A stretch of DNA of 39,918 nucleotides. Source: Deltaproteobacteria bacterium. GTDB taxonomy: Bacteria; Myxococcota; Myxococcia; SLRQ01. The notes under the pieces were generated by a model that was given only the letters and a program-made list of their open reading frames with translations, was not told where the DNA came from and did no database searches. Made by a program: the position numbers and the translations under genes. This document shows, piece after piece, positions 16,178 to 24,987 of this stretch (the first letter of the stretch is position 1; each line of letters opens with the position of its first letter). Location of the stretch: NCBI GenBank assembly GCA_007130885.1, contig SLRQ01000087.1:1-39918 (forward strand), read 5' to 3'.

Positions 16178-18101
16178 CACAGCCACCCCCGGAAGAAGTT
16201 GAAAGTTGTTCCATGACGAGGCCGGTGGACAGCACCGCCACTACCGCCATGTCGTCTCGGGCGCTCGGAGCAGCACCTTGCTCGATCTTTCGAATTAGAG
16301 CAGCAACGCTGGAAGGCTCGAAGACTCCGTCCCTGCGCAGCCGCTCTTCGGAGAGCACATCCTCGACCCACGCCTGCCGGTCACCTTCGCCCTCGGAAGA
16401 CAAGAAGCATGCTGACTCCGGGGCTCGATAAGGCTGCTTTACTCTTTGGCGCAGATCGTCCGGCACGACGCTTTTGGTCGCTCTGCGCAGTAGATACTTT
16501 TCTTTTAGGCCGCGCATCTTCATGTGAACGGGCAAGGTCGTCGCCAGCTCCACGACGCGACGATCCAGAAACGGAGTGCGCAGCATGATGCCGTTGGCGG
16601 TTGCAACCCTATCGCCTTGTACCGCCAGCAACGCCGGCAGGAGTATCAGGGTCTCGAGATATTGAGCCCTGAAAAACGGGTCCCAGCAGTCGAAGCCGCT
16701 CGGCAGTTTTTCCCTTAGATCTTCTATGGGGTCATATCGGCCCAATTCCGAGCGGACATCTGGATGATACAGTCGTTTCAAACCGGACGTGACCGACCAT
16801 CTCGGACGGTGAGAGAATAAAGGGTCCAAAAGGTCTTCGGGTCTAGCCCTATAGAACGCAGCCAGCATGTCCGCCGGAAGCGCTTGCAGAGCCGGCATGT
16901 AGTGATAAAGACGCTTGAAGAGAAGAGGCCGCAGCCTTGATCCCGGTAGGGCCGCGCAGAAGCGCCGCACCTTTACTTCCTTGAAGAGATCGTAGCCGCC
17001 GAACAGCTCGTCGGCTCCTTCTCCCGTCAGCACGGCACGCACACCGGATTGACTTGCCAGCCGTGCCAGCAGAAAAAGCGGTGCCGGGGCCGTGCGAACA
17101 AGCGGCGTCTCTACATGACGGATCACTTCCGGAAATACACCGGCTATGTCAGCCTGGGTGCATGAGAGTGACATATGATTGGAGCGCAAGCGCCTAGCCA
17201 CCCTCCGTTGCTCCAGGCTTTCGTCGTAGACCGGGTGTGTGAATGAAACTGAAAATGTTGCCAGCACATCTCTTACTTCTCTTTCCGCGAGGCAGGCGAT
17301 AATTGTCGAGTCCAGCCCCCCGCTTACATAGGCGCCCACCGCCTTGTTGCCGCGCAGCCGTCTTTTCACCGAGCCTTCAATCTCCCGCAGAAGTCGGCCG
17401 GCGGCCTCCTCGGTGTTGCTGGCCAAATTGCGCGGCGCAACCAGCAAATTGCAGTAGCGGCGAAGTGACAGGCCTTCCGGGGTAGCTTCGAGATAGTAGC
17501 CGGGGGGTATCTCTTCGACATGCTCCATGATCGTTCTCGGCGCCAGCGTGGACCAGAAGGTGAAGACCTGGTCGAGTCCTCGCAGATCCAGGCGGCGTGG
17601 CACCTCCGGGTGAGCGAGCAGAGCCTTTATCTCGGAGCCGAAGGCCAGACCGCCGGGCACTTGCGAGAAGTAAAGGGGCCTAGCTCCGAAACGATCACGG
17701 GCCAGTATGAGCCGCTCTCGGTGCGGCCACCATGCAGCTAAGGCGAAAGCCCCATCAGCCTCGGCGAGGATTTCAGGCCCGGTCACGTCGATCGCATCAA
17801 TGAGAACCTCCATCTCCGTACCGAGGTTGATCCTGCCCTTACGAGCAAGCGCGCGCTCGAACGGTGCGCGCTCGGTTATCTCCCCATCGATGAGTAAGAA
17901 CGCCGGTCCGCCGACCGCCAGAGGTCCGCTTAGTGACAGGCGGGCTTCCCCCATTCGGAGCAAGGCCATTGACAGCCCACCTTTTTGGACGACGTCCATG
18001 CCGTCGGGCCCACGATGGTGGATCTCCCTCGCCATTCGCCGAATCAGCCGCTCGTCGCCGCCGCGGCCTTTTCGATCCAGCACTCCAACGATCCCGGACA
18101 T
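16170..18101 (-). CDS. Asparagine-synthetase-like protein with degenerate glutaminase domain (Cys2 to Ser)
   Basis: A 643-residue protein with the two-domain layout of glutamine-dependent asparagine synthetase and of the XrtA/PEP-CTERM amidotransferase. I start at ATG 18101 (MSGIVGVLD), where the family normally has MCGI. The nucleophile Cys is Ser (TCC). The usual NGE is D72-G73-E74, and the usual T-D-x-E reads T-E-M-E at 95-98; HHRGPDG and R54 are kept. The synthetase domain is intact: SGGLDST (260-266), TGEGADELFGGY, and a C-terminal TPFLDRRVVELA with a Lys-rich loop. It should still adenylate a carboxylate and accept ammonia but not hydrolyse glutamine. It is first gene of the coupled cluster and overlaps the ACP gene by 8 nt. 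No strong ribosome-binding site is seen. Confidence 0.85.
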   Translation of the reverse strand: MSGIVGVLDRKGRGGDERLIRRMAREIHHRGPDGMDVVQKGGLSMALLRMGEARLSLSGPLAVGGPAFLLIDGEITERAPFERALARKGRINLGTEMEVLIDAIDVTGPEILAEADGAFALAAWWPHRERLILARDRFGARPLYFSQVPGGLAFGSEIKALLAHPEVPRRLDLRGLDQVFTFWSTLAPRTIMEHVEEIPPGYYLEATPEGLSLRRYCNLLVAPRNLASNTEEAAGRLLREIEGSVKRRLRGNKAVGAYVSGGLDSTIIACLAEREVRDVLATFSVSFTHPVYDESLEQRRVARRLRSNHMSLSCTQADIAGVFPEVIRHVETPLVRTAPAPLFLLARLASQSGVRAVLTGEGADELFGGYDLFKEVKVRRFCAALPGSRLRPLLFKRLYHYMPALQALPADMLAAFYRARPEDLLDPLFSHRPRWSVTSGLKRLYHPDVRSELGRYDPIEDLREKLPSGFDCWDPFFRAQYLETLILLPALLAVQGDRVATANGIMLRTPFLDRRVVELATTLPVHMKMRGLKEKYLLRRATKSVVPDDLRQRVKQPYRAPESACFLSSEGEGDRQAWVEDVLSEERLRRDGVFEPSSVAALIRKIEQGAAPSARDDMAVVAVLSTGLVMEQLSTSSGGGCDA

Positions 18102-18298
18102 AGAAGCACCCCACGCCTGAAACAGGGCCGAATATGCCGGGGGGTGCCAAGGGGTGCGCTCGAAACGCGCCTCCTGATGGCGACTTATGAAGCCCGGCGC
18201 CACACGACAAGTCGGTAAGCAAGGCTGGCCGAGAGTCCTACTGTCGTTGCGGCGGCGACCACTTTACGGGCCACCGTGGCTAGAAGCAGGGACTAGGA

Positions 18299-18313
18299 CG
18301 CACCCTCGGTGCG
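18299..18313 (-). other. Short hairpin downstream of the M23 peptidase gene
   Basis: A perfect 6-bp stem CGCACC/GGTGCG with a 3-base loop lies 12 bases after the peptidase stop (18325). No T-tract follows on the minus strand, so if it ends transcription it is a weak or Rho-assisted terminator. The surrounding 18102-18324 region separates the peptidase gene from the amidotransferase cluster and holds no gene. Confidence 0.3.
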
Positions 18314-18324
18314 TAAGGTGCAAA

Positions 18325-19833
18325 TCAAGAGCGGCCGTTGTCCAGCATCGCTCGAACCTCCGCGATGGCTTCGTGAAACTTCGGTATTACCGAATCCGGA
18401 AGCGGATCGCGCGGAGGCAGACGGAGAGTTAGAGGGTTGATGTGCCTTCCCCTGTGGCGAATCTCGTAGTGTAGATGCGGACCTGTGGCCATGCCCGTGG
18501 CTCCCACGCGGCCGATCACTTGCTGCTGGCGCACTCTTTCTCCCACGCGCACGTGGATTCTGGATAGATGCGCATACCAGGTCGTGTAAGCATTGGCGTG
18601 CCGGATGACGACAAGGTTGCCATAGTTGCCTCGGCGGCCGGCGGTGATCACGGTGCCGTCACCTACCGCCCAAACGGGAGTTCCGGTGGGGGCGCCGTAG
18701 TCCACGCCGCGGTGCTTGCGGCTGTAGCCAAGGATGGGATGCCTTCGGTTCCCGTAACCGCTGGTTATTCGTGCTACCTGTAGAGGCGCCCTAAGAAAGG
18801 CTCTCTGCGCGCTTTGCCCTTCCTCGTCGTAGTAGCCGGCCTCGCCGTCGTCGCGCTCGTAATGGAACAGGCGAACATGTCCCACCTCACCCTTGTACTC
18901 GGCGGCCAGAATGTCTCCGTATCCTAGGTGGCGCCCCCGGTGGTGGAAGCGCTCCACCACGACTCGAAACTCATCCCCCCGCCGCGGGTCGCGATAGAAG
19001 TCGACGTCCCAGGCCAGCACGTTGGCCAGGAGGACCGCCAGCGAGATGTCGGCGCCCGCGGAGGTAACCGCGCCGAAAAGACTCGAGCGAATTTCTCCTT
19101 TCTTGAGAACTATCTCGAGTTCGGGCTCCACCTCACGTTCTTCACCGACCAGCTCGCCGTTCCTCTCGCGCACCAGAAACGATCTTATGGGCGACCGCTC
19201 ATATTCGAAGAGGCGCAACTCACCATCGACGGTTCTCTTAATCCTGAAGCCTTCGCCCGGGCGTGACCTTCGCACATCGAACACTGCGTTTAGTGCCGCT
19301 ACGACCCGGTGCGCTTGGTCGCCGGTCAAGTCCGCCTCCATGAGGGCCGCACCTATCGGTTGACCCGGCTCGATGGTGCCACTCGTTACTGTATGAGATA
19401 GGGCATGGCCCGTCCCTACGGTGGCACCAGGAACCATGATGGATGGGGGGGTCTCTTCGTCTGTTGCCGTCAGCACTCCTCCTGGGCGTATGGGGGAGTC
19501 GACCTTGTCGGCGGGGGGATGCGTGGCCTCGCTGTCATCCAGTTGGGTTTCGAGTCCGATATACTGCCGTGCTTCGACATCGAGAGGTTCCGGTAGAGTT
19601 GGCTCTTCGGTCTCTTTGGCAGCCGCAACCGTTTCCGTGCGTTCGGGCATGATGCCGCCGGTGGAGAGGATCTCCTCCGACGGGGAGCTCGACCCTCTTA
19701 TGATCACGCTCACATTCCAAGCGACGACACCGGCGAGCATCACGGCAGCGATGGCTCCTATCCACATGCGATGGGGCGAGTTCTTGTGCTCGCGCAATAG
19801 AAAGCTTCTGGACTGGTGACCACTCTCGAGCAT
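18325..19833 (-). CDS. M23 family metallopeptidase (LytM domain), membrane-anchored
   Basis: A 502-residue envelope protein of the MepM/OapA type that cleaves peptidoglycan cross-links or activates amidases. A single N-terminal membrane helix (about 23-45, WIGAIAAVMLAGVVAWNVSV) is followed by a low-complexity region to about 150, then a LysM/OapA-like domain (about 150-330). The C-terminal LytM domain has zinc ligands H374 and D378 in HRGVD, a catalytic His in YAHL (about 422), and the HLH motif (453-455). All are present, so it should be active. It diverges from the two-component system at 20005. The amidotransferase cluster lies 223 bases downstream on the same strand. Confidence 0.92.
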   Translation of the reverse strand: MLESGHQSRSFLLREHKNSPHRMWIGAIAAVMLAGVVAWNVSVIIRGSSSPSEEILSTGGIMPERTETVAAAKETEEPTLPEPLDVEARQYIGLETQLDDSEATHPPADKVDSPIRPGGVLTATDEETPPSIMVPGATVGTGHALSHTVTSGTIEPGQPIGAALMEADLTGDQAHRVVAALNAVFDVRRSRPGEGFRIKRTVDGELRLFEYERSPIRSFLVRERNGELVGEEREVEPELEIVLKKGEIRSSLFGAVTSAGADISLAVLLANVLAWDVDFYRDPRRGDEFRVVVERFHHRGRHLGYGDILAAEYKGEVGHVRLFHYERDDGEAGYYDEEGQSAQRAFLRAPLQVARITSGYGNRRHPILGYSRKHRGVDYGAPTGTPVWAVGDGTVITAGRRGNYGNLVVIRHANAYTTWYAHLSRIHVRVGERVRQQQVIGRVGATGMATGPHLHYEIRHRGRHINPLTLRLPPRDPLPDSVIPKFHEAIAEVRAMLDNGRS

Positions 19834-20004
19834 CGAGATCTTCTATATCAGTTGAGGGGACAGCCGGGCAAAGCCGGATCTCCAACCCCGAAAGCTTCGC
19901 CAAGGGTGTGTCGTAAACAGCGCTTCATTGATATCTTGCCGACCTCGCTTCTAGAAAGTCCCCCGACCTGCATGAACCTCCCGGTGAGATAGAGAAGAGT
20001 CGAA

Positions 20005-21015
20005 ATGCCGCGCCGATCTTTGAAGTCGGTATCCTTGCCGATAGTTCTGACGGTCATAGCCCTGAGCCTTAGCATCGCCATGCTGGTCGCTTGGACTCTT
20101 GTGATCGCCCAGGCTTTCCTTGGTAGATCCGAGCACGCCGGCGGCATATGGCTCATGGTGCTCGGAATACTGTCCTTCGTGACGGTGATGACCGTGCTGG
20201 TGATATTCGGCATATCGCTCGTTAGACAGGTATTGGAGTCGAGGCGGCAGGTCAGCTTCATAGATTCGGTCACACACGAGCTGAAAAGTCCGCTTGCCTC
20301 GCTCAAGCTTTGTCTTCAGACATTGGCGCGCTCCAGTCTGGACGAGTCGCAAAGGGTTTCGCTTCATCGAATGATGGAGGCCGATGTTGGGCGATTGTCG
20401 TCGTTCATCGACGATGTTCTTCATGCGAGCCGGGCGATGTCCGGCAGACCGAACCTCGTCATCTCGGAGGTCAGGTTGGATGATCTTCTGCGCCGGACTG
20501 CACTGCAGGCCGCGGCCCGGTACCGGGCAGACCCCCTAGCCATAATCATAGACGTCGATGGGGGCTTGGTTCTTTCCACGGATCGAGCCTCTTTGCAGGT
20601 GATCATCGACAATCTCGTGGACAACGCCGTCAAGTACTCGGAAGGCGCAATGGACGTTAGAGTTCGTGCCGAGGTCTTGGATGACGGCCGGGTGTCGATA
20701 GAGGTGATCGACAAGGGCATCGGCATTACAAAGAAGGATCTTCGGCAAGTCTTCGACCGGTTTTTCCGGGCACCCGAGGAAAGCGTAAGGGCGCGCCGAG
20801 GAACGGGACTGGGTTTGTTCGTTGCTTCGGCAATGGTCAAGAACATCGGAGGCCGGATCCATGCTGAATCCAAGGGTCTAGGAGAGGGTACGACCATGAG
20901 AGTGACGCTTCCTGCATCGTCAGTGGTTCGCTTGTCCGAGGTCGATGAGGCGCAGCCCTTGTGTGACGATGATAAGGAGTTATCTTCGGCTCCTTTGGAG
21001 GAGCAAGCCAGATGA
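20005..21015 (+). CDS. Membrane sensor histidine kinase
   Basis: A 336-residue kinase with two membrane helices (about 10-39 and 47-75) and only a short periplasmic loop between them, so it probably senses within or near the membrane. The H box is HELKSPL (His91), the N box is IIDNLVDNAVKYS, the G1 box is VIDKGIGI, and the G2 box is GTGLGLFVA. There is no HAMP or PAS domain. Its stop overlaps the response-regulator start as ATGA (21012-21015), so the pair is translationally coupled. It is divergent from the M23 peptidase gene across 171 bases. Confidence 0.93.
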   Translation: MPRRSLKSVSLPIVLTVIALSLSIAMLVAWTLVIAQAFLGRSEHAGGIWLMVLGILSFVTVMTVLVIFGISLVRQVLESRRQVSFIDSVTHELKSPLASLKLCLQTLARSSLDESQRVSLHRMMEADVGRLSSFIDDVLHASRAMSGRPNLVISEVRLDDLLRRTALQAAARYRADPLAIIIDVDGGLVLSTDRASLQVIIDNLVDNAVKYSEGAMDVRVRAEVLDDGRVSIEVIDKGIGITKKDLRQVFDRFFRAPEESVRARRGTGLGLFVASAMVKNIGGRIHAESKGLGEGTTMRVTLPASSVVRLSEVDEAQPLCDDDKELSSAPLEEQAR

Positions 21016-21803
21016 CCGAAAGCAAAGACCCGGGGTCGTCCCGAGGGGCGCGTCCGGCGAACGAGGGATCCGCGAGACTCTTGGTGGTGGAAGATGAGGA
21101 GCACCTCGCGGCCGGTCTCAAGTTGAACTTCGAGCTGGAGGGGTACGTGGTGGATGTGGGCTCCGATGCTCGTGAAGCGGCACGGCTGCTGGCAAGCCAC
21201 GAGGCATACTCCGCCATTGTCCTGGACGTGATGCTTCCCGACTTGGACGGGTTTTCTCTTTGCCGCCGGATTCGCGAGGCGGGAAACTACACCCCGGTGA
21301 TAATGCTCACCGCCAGGAGCAATCACTCGGATCGGGTTGCCGGCCTGGAGGCGGGCGCCGATGATTACATGGTCAAGCCTTTCGATCTCGGGGAACTGCT
21401 CGCAAGGGTCGGTTCCGCCTTGAGGCGCAGGCGATGGGAGAAGACCGGGCAAAGTGAAGGCGTCAAGGAGATTTTGAGATTCGGTAACGCGGAGGTGGAT
21501 CTAGCCAGCCACAGAGCTTCGGTCCGTGGCGAGAAAATAGACCTCACGAGGTTGGAGGTGGACCTGTTGCGTTACTTCTCGCAAAACCCCTCCAGAACGC
21601 TTTCCAGGCGGGAGCTTCTGGAGAAGGTCTGGAACCTTCGAGGCTACTCCAACACCCGCTCGGTCGATAACTTCATCGCGCGGCTGCGCCGCTACTTCGA
21701 GCGCGATCCTTCTTACCCGGTCTACTTCCAGTCCGTGCGCGGCGTGGGCTATCGCTTTGAGCCGGATCCGGAGAAGGACGGCGGCGAGAGAGGTGAAAGT
21801 TGA
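21012..21803 (+). CDS. OmpR/PhoB-family response regulator
   Basis: A 263-residue two-domain regulator. The receiver domain (about 22-138) has the acidic pair in VVEDEE, phospho-acceptor D72 in LDVMLPDLDG, T100, and K122 in MVKPFD. The C-terminal winged helix (about 160-255) carries LTRLEVDLLRYFSQNPSRTL, SRRELLEKVW and SVDNFIARLRRYFE, which are OmpR-family hallmarks. It is partner of the kinase just upstream (4-nt overlap) and overlaps the CNNM/CBS gene downstream by 4 nt (TTGA). A 20-residue extra N-terminus precedes the receiver. Targets are unknown; the co-transcribed membrane and lipid genes and the divergent peptidase suggest envelope control. Confidence 0.94.
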   Translation: MTESKDPGSSRGARPANEGSARLLVVEDEEHLAAGLKLNFELEGYVVDVGSDAREAARLLASHEAYSAIVLDVMLPDLDGFSLCRRIREAGNYTPVIMLTARSNHSDRVAGLEAGADDYMVKPFDLGELLARVGSALRRRRWEKTGQSEGVKEILRFGNAEVDLASHRASVRGEKIDLTRLEVDLLRYFSQNPSRTLSRRELLEKVWNLRGYSNTRSVDNFIARLRRYFERDPSYPVYFQSVRGVGYRFEPDPEKDGGERGES

Positions 21804-23107
21804 GTGCAGCCGAGATTGTAGCTGTGGTGCTCGCATTCGCCGCGGTGCTCCTTCGGGGATTGCTGGCGGCGGCCGAGACGGCCGTGGCCTCGACAGGACG
21901 CTCCGAGGCCGTCGAAATGGCCGAGAGTGGTCTGTGGGGCGCAAAATGGTTGGTTCGCTTGAAAGACGCGGGAGAAAGAGCCACCTCCGCGATTCGCGCT
22001 ATGCAGCTCGTGCTCCTGGCTCTGGCTGCCGCCGTGGCCGGCTGGGCGGGCGCGGCGGTAATCGGCCCCAGGCTGAACTGGGCGGCATTAGGGTTGACCG
22101 GAACGGGCGGCGCAATCATCTCGGCACTCGTTGGGGGTTTTCTTGTTGCCGCGTTGGCATTCTTTCTTGGGGATCTCATGCCCAGGTCTTGGGCGGCGGC
22201 TCGGCCGAAAGGAACGGCGAGGCTTCTTGCCGTACCGGTGCTGATGGCGGTTTGGCTAATGGGGCCTTTGGTCGGCGCGGACCGATGGGTCACGCACCGT
22301 CTCATGCCCGCTCTAGGTCTTCCCGTGGGGAGAGGTAGGCCGCCTCCTCCTCTCGAGGATCTCGAACGTTACCTCGCCGACCACGCGGCGCGTGGCACGG
22401 TTTCTTCCGTGGCGCCTGAGCTTGTGCACTCCATCTTCGAGTTTGGTGAAACCAGGGCGAAGGAGGTGATGGTTCCGCGCACCCAGGTGGTGGCTTTGGA
22501 GGTCGGAGCGCCCGCGAAAGAAATACTGAACACGATTACCAGCAAGGGTCACACGCGCCTGCCGGTCTATGAGGAGAAGATCGACAACATAATCGGCATA
22601 GTCAACGCAAAGGACATTCTTCCTCTGCTTACCGAGGGCGAGCCGATAGAGCTGCGAAAGATCCTTCGCCGGGCACTGTTCGTCCCCTGGAGTAAACCCA
22701 TCAACCAGCTCATGAGGGAGCTGCAGGTCAAACATGTCCATATGGCCATGGTGGTCGACGAGTTCGGAGGGCTAATGGGGCTTATAACCCTCGAGGACAT
22801 CCTCGAGGAGATTGTGGGTGAAATCGAAGATGAGTTCGATCCGGTCGACTCGCGAGAAGTGGAAGCTCTTCCCGACGGATCCTACCTCGTGCGCGCGACA
22901 ATCGACATTGGGGAGTTCAATGAGGCTTTCGGCTCCTCCATTTCCGATGAGGAGCCCTACGAGACCTTGGCCGGTTTTCTAAACTCCCTGGCGGGAACTA
23001 TCCCGAAGGAGGGCGACACTTTCTTGCACAATGGTCTCCAGCTCATGGTCGCGAAGCGAAGTGAACGCAGGATAAGACAGGTTCGGGTGCGCAAAGTAAG
23101 GGCCTAG
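21800..23107 (+). CDS. CNNM/CorC (hemolysin C family) membrane protein with CBS domains
   Basis: A 435-residue protein of the CorC/HlyC family, linked to Mg/Co efflux or resistance. The N-terminal CNNM transmembrane domain (about 1-170) has several hydrophobic helices, including LRGLLAAAETAVASTGRSEA. A paired CBS region follows (about 215-345), with VPRTQVVALE, GHTRLPVYEE, IIGIVNAKDIL, and VVDEFGGLMGLITLEDILEEIVGEIEDEFD. The C-terminal CorC_HlyC domain (about 350-430) carries ATIDIGEFNEAFG and LAGFLNSLAGTIPKEGD. The start is TTG 21800 with GAGAGAGGTGA upstream, and it overlaps the regulator stop as TTGA. Third gene of the envelope-related operon. Confidence 0.93.
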   Translation: MSAAEIVAVVLAFAAVLLRGLLAAAETAVASTGRSEAVEMAESGLWGAKWLVRLKDAGERATSAIRAMQLVLLALAAAVAGWAGAAVIGPRLNWAALGLTGTGGAIISALVGGFLVAALAFFLGDLMPRSWAAARPKGTARLLAVPVLMAVWLMGPLVGADRWVTHRLMPALGLPVGRGRPPPPLEDLERYLADHAARGTVSSVAPELVHSIFEFGETRAKEVMVPRTQVVALEVGAPAKEILNTITSKGHTRLPVYEEKIDNIIGIVNAKDILPLLTEGEPIELRKILRRALFVPWSKPINQLMRELQVKHVHMAMVVDEFGGLMGLITLEDILEEIVGEIEDEFDPVDSREVEALPDGSYLVRATIDIGEFNEAFGSSISDEEPYETLAGFLNSLAGTIPKEGDTFLHNGLQLMVAKRSERRIRQVRVRKVRA

Positions 23108-23269
23108 CGTTCTAGCGACCTGCTTTGCTTGCATGTTGGCGCACCTTTGTCCAGACTCAAGCCCATCCGACCGGTGAGAAAGCAATATCTTGGATTAGTT
23201 GGTGCAGCCGGGCGAAGCTCACCCATGGAACCGTGTAACGGCAAGACTGCAACCGAAGGTGGCTCATCG

Positions 23270-24769
23270 ATGGGCCGGGCCGTGGACCAAGTATCCGATG
23301 CTCCGATTGCGTTTCGTTTGCTCTACTGGTTCATGCGCCTTTTGGTCTGGCTGTTCTTTCGCGACATAGAGGTGGTGGGACTCGAGAATGTCCCCTCTGA
23401 TCGCGGCGGAGTGGTCGTCTCATGGCATCCGAATGGGCTCATCGACCCTGGCCTAATCATTACCTCTCTGCCCCGGCGCATTGTGTTCGGAGCGAGAGCC
23501 GGGCTCTTTCGCTATCCCTTGCTGGGAGCGCTGATTCGTAACATCGGCACGGTGCCCGTCAGGCTCAAGGAAAACTCTTCCCCAGAGGAGCGCCGCCGGG
23601 CAAACGAGTCCAGTCTCAACCAGCTTGCCCAGGCCGTGGCGCACGGGCATTTGACGGCGCTGTTCCCGGAGGGGATAAGTCACGATGCTCCTCACCCCAT
23701 GGAGCTGCGCACCGGTGCTGCTCGTCTTTACTACCAGGCGCGCAGCTTGCAGCCCGACGGCGCGCTTCCTCCTGTCATTATTCCGGTAGGCCTCCACTAC
23801 GACCAGAAGAAAGTTTTCCGCTCGCGAGCATTGGTGCGGTTTCATCCTCCCATGGAGATCCCGAAAAGCCTGGATGTGAAGCCGGATTTAGACGAGCCGG
23901 AGCCCGAAACCAGGGAGCGCTCCAAGGCGCTGACCGCGGAGATAGGGCGCGTCCTTCATGATGTGGTGCTCGCGACCGAGGATTGGAAGACGCACGAGCT
24001 CTTGTCCAGGGCTCGAACGCTCATGCGGGCGGAGAGCGCGGCGCGGCACGGCCGAGACCCCGGACCGATTCGCTTCTCCGACATGGCCAAGGGGTTCGCG
24101 AGAGTTCGAGCTGGGTATCTAGCCAGGCGCAAAACGGATCCCGAGGCGGTGGAGAAGCTGAAGGGAAGGCTGAACAAGTATAACTCGGCCATGATCAAGC
24201 TTGGTCTCGAGGATCACGAGCTCGATCGCAACCCAAAGCTCGTTTCGCCATGGATTTCGTTGGCGGCACAGCTTCTACTCGTTTTTCTGCTCATGCCGCC
24301 TCTTCTGCTGTTTGGATACATAGTCAATGGCCCCACGGCTCTGGCGCTTCTGGGCCTTGCAAGAGCAGCGGGCAAGACAGAAAAGGACGTGGCCACCATC
24401 AAGGTGCTCTGCGGCGCCGTTCTCTTTCCTGCTACCTGGGTAGGGCTCGGCTTTCTAGGGGGCATGGGCTACCTAGAGCTTCGCTCGCACTTTCCGCGGC
24501 TACCAGATACGGCGGTGCTTCACGGGATCCTGCTCGCGTTCTTGGCCGCCGGCTCCGGCGTGCTTGCCTTGAGATGGCTAACCCTGGCGCGGCAAACGAT
24601 ACGTTCGGTAAGGGTGCGTATGGTGCGAATGAGTCGTAGGGACGTCTTGGCTCGCCTACGAGCCGATAGGGCCGAGCTTCACAAGACCCTCATGGAGCTG
24701 CGGCGGGGGCTCGATCTTCGCGAGGGCTCTCGGTTCCCTCCTCCAAAGGCCGCCCATGTCGCCGCTTGA
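23270..24769 (+). CDS. Glycerol-3-phosphate/1-acyl-G3P acyltransferase domain protein with C-terminal membrane helices
   Basis: A 499-residue membrane acyltransferase. The PlsC-type domain (about 20-240) has the catalytic motif SWHPNGLIDP with five residues between His and Asp rather than four, and FPEGISHD as the substrate motif. This HX5D spacing matches the fungal Gpt2/Sct1 group (recollection). Hydrophobic helices follow at about 330-358, 385-405 and 415-440, and the protein ends in a basic helical tail. I chose ATG 23270, with GAAGGTGG upstream; in-frame starts at 23225 and 23129 are possible. It probably acylates lysophosphatidate or G3P at the inner membrane. It is last in the plus-strand run, 162 bases after the CNNM/CBS gene. 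Confidence 0.87.
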   Translation: MGRAVDQVSDAPIAFRLLYWFMRLLVWLFFRDIEVVGLENVPSDRGGVVVSWHPNGLIDPGLIITSLPRRIVFGARAGLFRYPLLGALIRNIGTVPVRLKENSSPEERRRANESSLNQLAQAVAHGHLTALFPEGISHDAPHPMELRTGAARLYYQARSLQPDGALPPVIIPVGLHYDQKKVFRSRALVRFHPPMEIPKSLDVKPDLDEPEPETRERSKALTAEIGRVLHDVVLATEDWKTHELLSRARTLMRAESAARHGRDPGPIRFSDMAKGFARVRAGYLARRKTDPEAVEKLKGRLNKYNSAMIKLGLEDHELDRNPKLVSPWISLAAQLLLVFLLMPPLLLFGYIVNGPTALALLGLARAAGKTEKDVATIKVLCGAVLFPATWVGLGFLGGMGYLELRSHFPRLPDTAVLHGILLAFLAAGSGVLALRWLTLARQTIRSVRVRMVRMSRRDVLARLRADRAELHKTLMELRRGLDLREGSRFPPPKAAHVAA

Positions 24770-24987
24770 GTCGGGTTGACGCTCTTATTTTCTGCCCGGC
24801 TAGCACCCCGCCCGAGATAATCATGCGTACGGGCGCGGCTCATGGCGGGCCGAGTGTGCGGCGATTGGACTCCGCAAACGAGAGCTAAGCGGCCTGGGTT
24901 GCGGACCTGGAAAATAGTGCACACGGTAAAGTTGGGGGTGTGTGTTCTTGTGACAACCCGGCAAAACCACCAACGAGGAGGCACGAG

